NCBI GenBank assembly: GCA_035518875.1
Contig: DATIXD010000100.1
Location: forward strand, 1 to 9,340
DNA: 9,340 nucleotides
DNA from: DATIXD01 sp035518875
GTDB lineage: Bacteria; Pseudomonadota; Gammaproteobacteria; Methylococcales; Methylococcaceae
Direction: 5' to 3'
Numbering within the stretch: position 1 is the first letter of the stretch; every line of letters starts with the position of its first letter. Positions 1 to 6,845 of this stretch are shown in pieces. Made by a program: the position numbers and the translations under genes. The notes below the pieces were generated by a model. It did not search any database and was not told the DNA's origin. It was given only the letters and a program-made list of their open reading frames with translations.

Positions 1-10
1 TTAGGCGCAA

Positions 11-39
11 TTGAAAAACCGGCCCCACTTTGCTACAAA
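11..39 (+). promoter_or_regulatory. Candidate sigma-70 promoter of the caspase-like gene
   Basis: TTGAAA at 11-16 matches the -35 consensus well. After a 17-base spacer comes TACAAA at 34-39, preceded by TG at 31-32, which makes an extended -10 (TGC-TACAAA). Transcription would start near base 46 and leave a leader of about 54 bases before the ATG at 100. The spacing is ideal, but the -10 matches only 4 of 6 bases. This is a prediction from sequence only. Confidence 0.4.
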
Positions 40-67
40 CGGTTTGACTTACCAAAGTTTCCCGCAT

Positions 68-83
68 CCACGTATCCCCGTGG
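68..83 (+). repeat. Small inverted repeat in the leader of the caspase-like gene
   Basis: CCACG (68-72) and CGTGG (79-83) form a perfect 5-bp stem around a 6-base loop. The repeat ends 5 bases before the GAGGA ribosome binding site (89-93), which sits 6 bases from the ATG. It could be a weak leader hairpin or an operator half-site pair, but a 5-bp stem can easily arise by chance. Confidence 0.2.
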
Positions 84-99
84 GACTCGAGGAATCGCC

Positions 100-1770
100 A
101 TGCGCAATCTCTTGCACCGATCGTTCGCCGCCTGGATTTGCGGCACAGCCTTGCTCACCGCTGCGACCGACGCGTACGCCCCCCCGGCCGCGCCCCGGAT
201 TGCGCTGGTGATCGGCAATTCGAAGCACCAACAGCTTGGCCAGCTGCGCACCGCGCGAAACGATGCGGAAGACGTCGCCAAGGCTCTCGTCAACCTGGGC
301 TTCCAGGTGATACCCAAGTTCGATGCCGAGTTGGGCGCGATGCAGGACGGGCTGCGTGAGTTCTCCGACAAGCTCCGGAGCGAGCCTTTCCTCAACGCCT
401 TGGCGGTGTTCTATTTTGACGGCTACGGGCTTCAGAGCGACGGGCGCAACTTCCTGCTGCCCACCGGTTTTGACGCGGAGCGCGACCGGCAGGACCTGGA
501 CAAGGCGGCCATAGCGCTGGACGGTGAAATCATCAAGGCCATGGGTGGCCGGGCAGCGGGTTCGAATGTGATCATACTGGACGCCTGCCGCGACGACCCG
601 TTCGGTCAGCGGACGGGTCTGGCTCAGGTCGATGACGTTCCCCCAGGAACCCTGATCGGACTGGCCGCCGCACCCAATACCCAAGCGATCGAAACCCTCG
701 ATCCCAAGGCGCCGGAGCGCAACAGCATTTACACCAAACAACTGCTGCAGAAGCTGGAGAAGCCCAGCCCTGAAATCGATCTCGAACAATTCTTCAATAT
801 CGTCGGGAACAACGTCTACGAGGCTTCGAACCGGAAGCAGAAGCCGAGGGTCATGACCTCCGCCAACGTGCCCGCCATGCCGGAAAAGATTTCCCTGGCG
901 CCGCAAAGCGCCAAGACCCAGGTTTCCGCTGAGGAATTGGCGTTATGGCGGCGCATCGAAAAAAGCGCCGCCGCGTGTGACTTTGAGCAATATCTCAAAC
1001 AATATCCCGATGGTGAATTCGCAGACAGCGCCCGCGCTACCATCAGTTCGATCCAGAGCAAGAACCAAGTCGCCCGGCGGGCCTTTGGCGACCTGCCCCA
1101 AGTACTGAGAGCGCATGCAACCCAGTCATTTCAGAAGGAACTGGCCGAGACCCAAGCGCGTTGTGGGCGCAACATAAGCAAGAGCACTTCCGACCCCAAG
1201 GCCCTGCTCCGTTTCGTTGAAATGCGCCGCCGGCTCGGCAGCTGGGTGGATGGATTCAGTCGGCCACAGTATCCCGGCGTAGCAAGGCTGAGTTACGCAG
1301 TCTGGACGACCGGAGAACGGAAAGAGAGACGCGCGGTGGTCGATCCCACAGGCCATGCGAGAGAGCGCTTTGTGGCCGAACGCTCGGCCTGGACGGTGGG
1401 CCCGGAGGAGCGATCCCCTTTCCCCAACCTCCGGGTGGCTCAAGAGTCGCCCCCCTCGGCCGCGTCCCGGCGGGAGATCGGAGACGACGAGTTCCGGGCC
1501 GAGTTGCTGAAGGCCCAGCAGGGCGACATGAATGCCATGTTCCGGGTGGCCCTCATTTACGAGAGAGGCACCCACGACGTGGACAAGGATGTCGGGGAGA
1601 TGATGCGCTGGCTGGTGCTATCGTCTTCCCTGGGCAACGGACTGGCCAGCTACAAGCTGTACCGTTATTTTGCCGAGCAACCGGTCAGCTACGCCAAGGC
1701 CGTCAAGTTCAAGAGACTGGCCGGCGAACAGGGCTATTACGGACCGCCGGCGCTCAGCAATAGAAGGTGA
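100..1770 (+). CDS. Exported caspase-like (C14 p20 fold) protein with Sel1-like repeats; catalytic His replaced by Tyr
   Basis: This 556-residue protein starts at an ATG with GAGGA 6 bases upstream. Residues 1-27 look like a Sec signal peptide: basic n-region (R2, R7), hydrophobic core about 8-22, and an A-Y-A motif at 25-27. Pro at the +1 site makes that exact cleavage point uncertain. Residues 32-260 are a caspase-like p20 domain: IALVIGN opens the first strand, FYFDGYG (104-110) is the His-loop strand, GRNFLLP follows, and DACRDDPF (161-168) carries Cys163. The catalytic His of the usual FxGHG motif is Tyr109 (codon TAC, 424-426), so normal Cys-His proteolysis is doubtful. Residues 278-318 (LWRRIEKS to FADSARA) resemble the short helical module that often follows bacterial caspase domains. 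I recognise nothing in about 320-460. Residues 465-548 look like two Sel1-like (TPR-type) repeats. The protein may bind peptides or act as a scaffold in the periplasm. It is convergent with the nSTAND gene, 16 bp apart, with no obvious terminator between them. A functional link to that gene is inferred from position only. Confidence 0.9.
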   Translation: MRNLLHRSFAAWICGTALLTAATDAYAPPAAPRIALVIGNSKHQQLGQLRTARNDAEDVAKALVNLGFQVIPKFDAELGAMQDGLREFSDKLRSEPFLNALAVFYFDGYGLQSDGRNFLLPTGFDAERDRQDLDKAAIALDGEIIKAMGGRAAGSNVIILDACRDDPFGQRTGLAQVDDVPPGTLIGLAAAPNTQAIETLDPKAPERNSIYTKQLLQKLEKPSPEIDLEQFFNIVGNNVYEASNRKQKPRVMTSANVPAMPEKISLAPQSAKTQVSAEELALWRRIEKSAAACDFEQYLKQYPDGEFADSARATISSIQSKNQVARRAFGDLPQVLRAHATQSFQKELAETQARCGRNISKSTSDPKALLRFVEMRRRLGSWVDGFSRPQYPGVARLSYAVWTTGERKERRAVVDPTGHARERFVAERSAWTVGPEERSPFPNLRVAQESPPSAASRREIGDDEFRAELLKAQQGDMNAMFRVALIYERGTHDVDKDVGEMMRWLVLSSSLGNGLASYKLYRYFAEQPVSYAKAVKFKRLAGEQGYYGPPALSNRR

Positions 1771-1786
1771 GGTAAGAAGCGCGCCG

Positions 1787-4700
1787 CTATCGACATACCG
1801 GAGCGGGCAGCTGATCGCAGGTTTTGCGGTAAGGCGTACCGCTCATATACCCACCCCATTCCGTGCAATCGAGGTTCCGGTTCGCGACGCGACAGGCGAG
1901 CGCCGCCAGCGATTCGAGATTCCAGTTCCACAGAATGACCGTTTCGTCGTCGCTTCCCGAGGCGATGGTCTTGCCGTCCGGGCTGAAGGCGACCCCCAAG
2001 ACCCGGCCGCGATGTCCCACCAGCGGCGTGAGCGGCTTGCGCGCGGCCACATCCCAGAGAAGCACGGTGCCGTCCTGACTTGCCGAGGCCAGCACCTGCC
2101 CGTCCGGACTAAAGGCAACGCTCCGAACGGGGCCTCGATCGCCCTCCAGCGTAGCGAGCGGTTTTTGCGCCGCCACATCCCAAAGGAACACCGTCCCGTC
2201 CTGACTCCCCGAGGCCAGCATCCGACCATCCGGGCTGAAGCCTGCGCCGAAAACGCGCTGTCGATGACCGCCGAGTATGCCCCGGCGCTGGCGGCTCGCC
2301 ACGTCCCATAGCGTCACCGTGTGGTCTTCGTTCACCGACGCCAGCAGCTTGCCGTCCGGACTGAAGGCGACACCCCAAACTCGCCCCTGCCGTCCTTCCA
2401 GGGTGGCGAGCCGCATGCGAGTTGCGGCATCCCACAGCATTAAGGCCCCATCGGCGCCCGCCGAGGCGAGTAGCTTGCCGTCGGGGCTGAAGGCGACGCC
2501 GAGAACCTTGTCCCCATGGCCTTCCAACACCGTCCCTGACTGTGTTTCGGTCGGCCTGCCCGCCGCGAGATCCCACAGGATCACCGTCTTATCTTCGCTG
2601 GCCGAGGCCAGCAGCTTGCCGTCCGGACTGAAGGCGACGCCCAGTACCGGTCCCAGGTGTTGCTGAAGCATGGATAGCCGCTTGCCCGTCGCGAGGTCCC
2701 ACAGGATCACCGCGCCGCCTTCGCTGGCCGAAGCCAGCAACTTGTCGTCCGGGCTGAAAGCGACGCCCCACACCCTTCCTTGCTGCGACGCCAGGTCGAT
2801 TAGTGGCTTGTGCTCCGTCAAATCCCAAAGGATCACCTTCTGGTCGTCGCTCGCCGAAGCCACCGTCTTGCCGTCCGGGCTGAAGGCGACGCTTCGGACC
2901 GCCTCCCGGTGCCCTTCCAATGCTTCCGTCTCCAGGGGTTCGGGTTGCCTGCCCGGTGACAGGTCCCACAGAATCACCGTCTGGTCCGCGCTGGCCGAGG
3001 CCAGCCGCTTCCCGTCCGGGCTGAAGGCGACGCCCCAGACCGCCCCCCGGTGCTTCGCGAGTGTGGTGCGCACGCGGCTGGGGTCAACCACGCCCACGAT
3101 GTTTGCGAACACCGGCCCCTGATCGTTCGTGAAAGTGGTTTGCCGGCTTTCCGATTTCACGTCCCACAAAATGACCGTCCAGTCCTCGCTGGCAGAGGCC
3201 AGGGTCCTTCCGTCCGGACTGAAAGCGACCGCCAGAACCCGGTCACCGTGACCCGTCAACGTGGCCTGCAGTTGCCCCGTGTCTGGCTCCCACAGAGTCA
3301 CCGTCTTGTCGGCGTTGGCCGCGGCCAGTAGCTTGCCGTCGGGGCTGAAGGCGACGCCGAGGAATTGCCCCCCCTGCCTGGAAAGGGTCCTGCGCCGTTC
3401 CCCCGTGGCCACATCCCACAGGATGACCGTTCCGTCATAGCTCGCCGTAGCGACCGTCCCCCCCTGCGTGCTGAAGGCGACGCCCAAAATCCGCTCCCCA
3501 TGTCCGGTCAATGGAGGGAACAGCGGTTTCTGCGCAGCCGTATCCCACAGGATCAGCGCCCTGTCTTCGCCGGCTGAGGCCAGCAGCTTGCCGTCGGGGC
3601 TGAAGGCGACGGCCAAGACGGCTTCGGTGTGTCCGGCGAGAACCGCAAGCGCCCTGCGCGTCTTTGCATCCCATAGGGTCACCGTCTTGTCCGCGCTCGC
3701 CGAGGCCAGCCGGCGGCCATCAGGGCTGAAAGCGACCGACAGGACGCTGTCATCGCCCCCCAGAAACCCATCCAGACGCGGATGGCTCAGAAAGCCGTTC
3801 ACGAACTCCGCGCTGACGTCGAGGCTCGGAACAGCCTTGGTCTCCTCCGCCAAGCGGTAGGCCTGCACATTGAGGAGCAAGGCCAGATCGTACTGGTTGG
3901 TCGCCTGGAACCATCTGGCCTGAGCCACCAACAGGGATTTCACGCGTTGCACCATTTGGACGTTGAGCTCGTCGACCTGACGCCACAATTGGGCGACGAC
4001 GCCACCTGCGCCGAGCACGATCACCACGCCTATCGCCAGCAGCAGGGAGACGAGCCGATTGCGCCGCTGCCGACGGGCGGCCTCGCGCTCGCGCGCCTGC
4101 GCCGCCGCCTCTGCCTCGTGCGCCTTGCGGGAATCGCGGCTTTCTTGCACGACCCCGGTGAGCACATCATGAGTCAACTCCAGCCGCTTCACCCCGAAGC
4201 GGTCGTCTACCCGCAACAAGCGTCGCGCCACCAGGGCATCGACCGCCGCTTGGGAAATGCCAGGAAGCCCGAGCGCATCGTCCAGCGCGTAGCTGTCCCG
4301 GTAGCCCTTGTCGGTGAGCAGTTCGTCCTCAATGAACACGCGCACCCGCGCATCGTGACCGGCCAGGCTGCGCTCGTAAAAATCGGACAAAATCTCGTGC
4401 TCGGCGCCCGAGATCAAATCGATCGTGATCCGGGACTGGCCGGCCCGTTGCCGTCTGCTGTTGAGCTCGCTGCAGATCATGCTGAGAAGCGCCGGGTCGA
4501 CCTCGAGATCGCCATACTCGGTTGGTTCGGGCGGCAGTGCGGCCGTGCCGAAACCCGCGGCTATGGCGATGATGCGGGCGGCGACGACTTGATCCACCAG
4601 ATGGCCTCCGCTCTTGACCACGACCTCCTGGGCCTGCAGGCCATTCATGGGCGTGAGACGCAGGCGGTTGTAAGTCAGCGACGGAATCTGCTGTTTGAGC

Positions 4701-5365
4701 TCTTCGATGTACGCGAGATAGTCCTCACGAAAGCTCAGGATCAGCTTGAAGGCCAATTTGCGGAAGTCGAACCGCCCCGATGCCTCGGGGCTTTCGTCCA
4801 GAGTCGCCTTGAGATGCTTCGGGGGCCGGTTCTCGATCAGTTCTCCGAATTCTGCGAGGAATTCCCTGCTCCGGTCCCTGGTATACTCATCCTCCTGCCC
4901 CAGGGTGAAAGCCTCCTCGAACTGGTCGAATGCCAGCACCGGCGTGACTGGACGGTTCCTTTCGTTCCAGAATTCGGAGTCGACCCGGTGGAAGTATTCC
5001 CACAACGTCTCCGAGTCGGTGGGCAGGGGGGCTTCGATACGCCTGTTCCTGCATTCGGTCAGCAAGCTGTCGATCACCTGGCTGCGCAAAGGCGGGCCGC
5101 CACTGGAGAAGTCCAGGCGGATGTAGACGGGAACGAAACCTTCCTTGCGCAGCGCGGGGAACAGACCCGCGTTCAACAGCGAGGTCTTGCCCAATCCGGA
5201 ACGGCCGAACAACACTGTGAGCGACTCGCGCCGGACCAGGCGCAGCAGTTCGGCGGTCTCGTTGTCCCGGCCGTGAAAATATTCCGAGTCGCCTTCGCCG
5301 AACGAGTCGAGGCCTGGCCAGGGATTCTCGGGGTTGAGGTGGGTTTGCTTGAGGTCCATGGTCAT
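1787..5365 (-). CDS. Membrane-anchored nSTAND1-type NTPase with 14 WD40 repeats
   Basis: This 1192-residue protein is built like an NLR-type signalling switch. After an N-terminal YFHGRD motif (29-34), the NTPase shows Walker A GRSGLGKTS (54-62, Lys60), Walker B VLAFDQFEE (143-151), a probable sensor region SFREDYLA (211-218) and a winged-helix-like stretch ending in ELTHDVL (396-402). This motif set is typical of novel STAND family 1. A charged, coiled-coil-like stretch (about 408-437) ends in RRQRRNR. It precedes one hydrophobic membrane segment, about 438-460. A helical linker (about 465-530) leads into 14 WD40 repeats, residues 541-1147, enough for two seven-bladed propellers. The tail (1150-1192) has four Cys and a RNL..EW motif that I recall from other STAND-WD40 proteins. 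In STAND ATPases, ligand binding to the repeats releases nucleotide-driven oligomerisation and effector activation. Here the effector is probably the TIR protein encoded just upstream. The ATG at 5365 gives an ATGA overlap with that gene. A second ATG at 5359 sits better spaced behind GAGGGGG and could be the true start, losing only two residues. Confidence 0.93.
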   Translation of the reverse strand: MTMDLKQTHLNPENPWPGLDSFGEGDSEYFHGRDNETAELLRLVRRESLTVLFGRSGLGKTSLLNAGLFPALRKEGFVPVYIRLDFSSGGPPLRSQVIDSLLTECRNRRIEAPLPTDSETLWEYFHRVDSEFWNERNRPVTPVLAFDQFEEAFTLGQEDEYTRDRSREFLAEFGELIENRPPKHLKATLDESPEASGRFDFRKLAFKLILSFREDYLAYIEELKQQIPSLTYNRLRLTPMNGLQAQEVVVKSGGHLVDQVVAARIIAIAAGFGTAALPPEPTEYGDLEVDPALLSMICSELNSRRQRAGQSRITIDLISGAEHEILSDFYERSLAGHDARVRVFIEDELLTDKGYRDSYALDDALGLPGISQAAVDALVARRLLRVDDRFGVKRLELTHDVLTGVVQESRDSRKAHEAEAAAQAREREAARRQRRNRLVSLLLAIGVVIVLGAGGVVAQLWRQVDELNVQMVQRVKSLLVAQARWFQATNQYDLALLLNVQAYRLAEETKAVPSLDVSAEFVNGFLSHPRLDGFLGGDDSVLSVAFSPDGRRLASASADKTVTLWDAKTRRALAVLAGHTEAVLAVAFSPDGKLLASAGEDRALILWDTAAQKPLFPPLTGHGERILGVAFSTQGGTVATASYDGTVILWDVATGERRRTLSRQGGQFLGVAFSPDGKLLAAANADKTVTLWEPDTGQLQATLTGHGDRVLAVAFSPDGRTLASASEDWTVILWDVKSESRQTTFTNDQGPVFANIVGVVDPSRVRTTLAKHRGAVWGVAFSPDGKRLASASADQTVILWDLSPGRQPEPLETEALEGHREAVRSVAFSPDGKTVASASDDQKVILWDLTEHKPLIDLASQQGRVWGVAFSPDDKLLASASEGGAVILWDLATGKRLSMLQQHLGPVLGVAFSPDGKLLASASEDKTVILWDLAAGRPTETQSGTVLEGHGDKVLGVAFSPDGKLLASAGADGALMLWDAATRMRLATLEGRQGRVWGVAFSPDGKLLASVNEDHTVTLWDVASRQRRGILGGHRQRVFGAGFSPDGRMLASGSQDGTVFLWDVAAQKPLATLEGDRGPVRSVAFSPDGQVLASASQDGTVLLWDVAARKPLTPLVGHRGRVLGVAFSPDGKTIASGSDDETVILWNWNLESLAALACRVANRNLDCTEWGGYMSGTPYRKTCDQLPAPVCR
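1925..3745 (-). repeat. Fourteen tandem WD40-coding repeats, mostly 126-bp period
   Basis: Each unit encodes a core near VxxVAFSPDG...LASAS.D.TVILWD. Cores begin at residues 541, 583, 626, 668, 710, 776, 823, 865, 907, 954, 996, 1038, 1080 and 1122 of the nSTAND protein. The step is 42 residues, except 43 before blade 3, 66 before blade 6, and 47 before blades 7 and 10. Similarity reaches the DNA level: 2340-2371 and 2607-2638 are identical over 32 bp (blades 11 and 9), and 2469-2503 and 3327-3361 are identical over 35 bp (blades 10 and 4). This suggests recent duplication or gene conversion among blades, and makes the tract prone to copy-number change and to short-read misassembly. Confidence 0.92.
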
Positions 5366-6777
5366 CCCCCTCGCTGCCGCCGGTGATAGTCGCGCACCAA
5401 CTGCTTCAGCCGCTCGGTGAACTCGCTCGAGACCTGGCCACCAGTCAGTTGGGTAAATTGACTGCGCCTGAAGCGCTCCGGAACTTTGGCCGTATAGGCG
5501 GGTGTTTCATCGATCGTCACCGGGATGATGAACGGGATCTCGTCCGCGATGCCCAGCGCCCGGTCCGCCGCCCAAGCCCATTCCCGCCTGAAGTAGCCTT
5601 CCAGACGGCACTCGGTAGCATTCGACACGATCGGTAGGAACAGCGAGCAGTTGGCGACGTTGCGGCGGATTTTCTGATCCCAATCATCACCTGCCGCCAG
5701 CTGGCGCTTGTCGAACCACACGTCCAGCCCGGCCTTCTCCAGCGCGGTCTTGATGCGCTCGACGGCCTCTAGGTCGTCGCTGGCATAACTCAGGAAAATC
5801 GCCCCGGACTCCATCTGATAGGTATCCGAACCGGCCACTGGTGCGGCTGCGGGCGCTGCCGGTGATTCCGCTTCGGGGTGTCGCTCCTGCCAGCGACGCG
5901 ACAGCTCGGTCACAAACTCGGCCGCGCCGCCCGAAATAACTTTGCTGTTGTAGCTGAAGTGCTCGAGGAACACGGCCAGGTTGGTGTTGACTACCAGGCT
6001 GTCCACCAGCACTTCCATCTGGTCACGTCGCATCGACAGCGGCTGATTCTTTGCCAGACGTATGAAAAATCGCGCCAGCCAGTCCGGCATGCTGCAACCG
6101 AGAATGAGCAGGTGATTGTCCTTCAACTCGTCGAACAGCAGGTGCGGCCGCCGCGAGTCCTGCTGCATGGCCTGCATGAATTCGATTCTGTCCTCATCGC
6201 ACACCACGTAATCGGGCGAGGCCGACAGTTTGCCGAGCAGGTGATACACCAGGGGACGATCGAGGTTCTTCTTTTCGCTTCTCAGATCCTGGACATCGTT
6301 CGGGGAATACGCGATTACCTCGGTCTTGGCGTTTCCCCCGAAGCGGATCGTATTGATGGCATCGGCCAGCAGCGAGTCGAAGGTGACGCTCACGAAAAGC
6401 TTGAAGTGGTGGATCCGGGCCAGGTCCAAAAGGCGGGGCGGAGGTGGAAATGCGGCCTCCTTCAGTAATGCCCGGATACGCGGGTAGATTTCTTCCTTGC
6501 GGCCCCGATTGTCGAGGAACCGGCACACCACGTCATTGAGCGAGTAGTAGCCGCTCGTTAGGTCGGAAACGGGAACCCGTAGGCGCTCGGCGAGCTTATT
6601 CGCGATGTGCGAGTAGAGCGGGATTTCGCCATCGCCCGCCGCAACGGTGACGAGCTCCGGGCCAACGATCGGAATGACCTTGCCGTCCTCGATATACTCG
6701 AGCAAATCGTCCCAGAAATAGTCCGGCAGCTCACTCATCCAGCGTCCCTGCAATCGACGGGCTTGGTCGACGCACAA
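5362..6777 (-). CDS. SIR2-like (degenerate) and TIR domain fusion protein, probable NAD-consuming effector
   Basis: This 471-residue protein starts at TTG (6777-6775), chosen because AAGGAGG lies 5 bases upstream. An ATG start at 6738 (MSELPDYFW, residue 14) is possible but has only a weak AGGG. Residues 28-290 follow the order of a SIR2-like Rossmann domain: VIPIVGPEL (34-42) replaces the GAG loop, SVTFD (130-134) replaces the T-x-N-x-D strand and has Thr where Asn is expected, HLLG (179-182) replaces the LHG catalytic motif and lacks its His, and LILGCSMPDW (224-233) fits the late strand. SIR2 catalysis is therefore unlikely; ligand binding or scaffolding is plausible. An Ala/Pro-rich linker (301-318) leads to a TIR domain (325-468) with AIFLSYASDD, VWFDKRQL, GDDW and YFRREW. 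Glu399, four residues after Tyr395, fits the W-x-x-x-E position of the TIR NADase glutamate. No membrane segment is seen, so it is probably cytosolic. The stop overlaps the nSTAND start (ATGA), implying translational coupling and partnership. NADase or cyclic-ADP-ribose chemistry is known for TIR domains but unproven here. Confidence 0.92.
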   Translation of the reverse strand: MCVDQARRLQGRWMSELPDYFWDDLLEYIEDGKVIPIVGPELVTVAAGDGEIPLYSHIANKLAERLRVPVSDLTSGYYSLNDVVCRFLDNRGRKEEIYPRIRALLKEAAFPPPPRLLDLARIHHFKLFVSVTFDSLLADAINTIRFGGNAKTEVIAYSPNDVQDLRSEKKNLDRPLVYHLLGKLSASPDYVVCDEDRIEFMQAMQQDSRRPHLLFDELKDNHLLILGCSMPDWLARFFIRLAKNQPLSMRRDQMEVLVDSLVVNTNLAVFLEHFSYNSKVISGGAAEFVTELSRRWQERHPEAESPAAPAAAPVAGSDTYQMESGAIFLSYASDDLEAVERIKTALEKAGLDVWFDKRQLAAGDDWDQKIRRNVANCSLFLPIVSNATECRLEGYFRREWAWAADRALGIADEIPFIIPVTIDETPAYTAKVPERFRRSQFTQLTGGQVSSEFTERLKQLVRDYHRRQRGG

Positions 6778-6782
6778 ATCGC

Positions 6783-6789
6783 CCTCCTT
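6783..6789 (-). promoter_or_regulatory. Strong Shine-Dalgarno site that selects a TTG start
   Basis: On the minus strand AAGGAGG is followed by five bases (GCGAT) and then TTG at 6777-6775. This near-perfect anti-16S match at good spacing supports TTG as the start of the SIR2-TIR gene over the in-frame ATG at 6738, about 45 bases downstream. A weak TTG codon behind a strong site may moderate the output of a potentially toxic effector; that last point is inference. Confidence 0.65.
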
Positions 6790-6845
6790 TTCGCATGTTT
6801 TTCGACTCGTGCGTCATGACATGGATTCGATGGCATCCGGTTCCA

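Noticed and set aside
49..906. Minus-strand open frame (285 codons) opposite the caspase-like gene
   Set aside because: Antisense shadow of a recognised domain, with composition typical of reverse-frame reading and no family resemblance.
1771..1786. Bidirectional terminator between the convergent genes
   Set aside because: Only a 4-bp AGCG/CGCT pairing without a T-run is visible in or near the 16-bp gap.
1670..2311. Plus-strand open frame running past the end of the caspase-like gene
   Set aside because: It overlaps the end of the caspase-like gene and the last WD40 blades, and its repetitive protein is just the WD40 repeats read from the wrong strand.
1925..3745. Regular direct repeats as a possible CRISPR array
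   Set aside because: The 126-bp period, in-frame coding and WD40 cores show they are protein repeats, with no short repeat-spacer structure.
3782..5386. Long plus-strand open frame (534 codons) opposite the nSTAND gene
   Set aside because: It is antisense to a gene with unmistakable Walker and WD40 motifs, its translation resembles no family, and it is explained by GC-rich third positions on the opposite strand.
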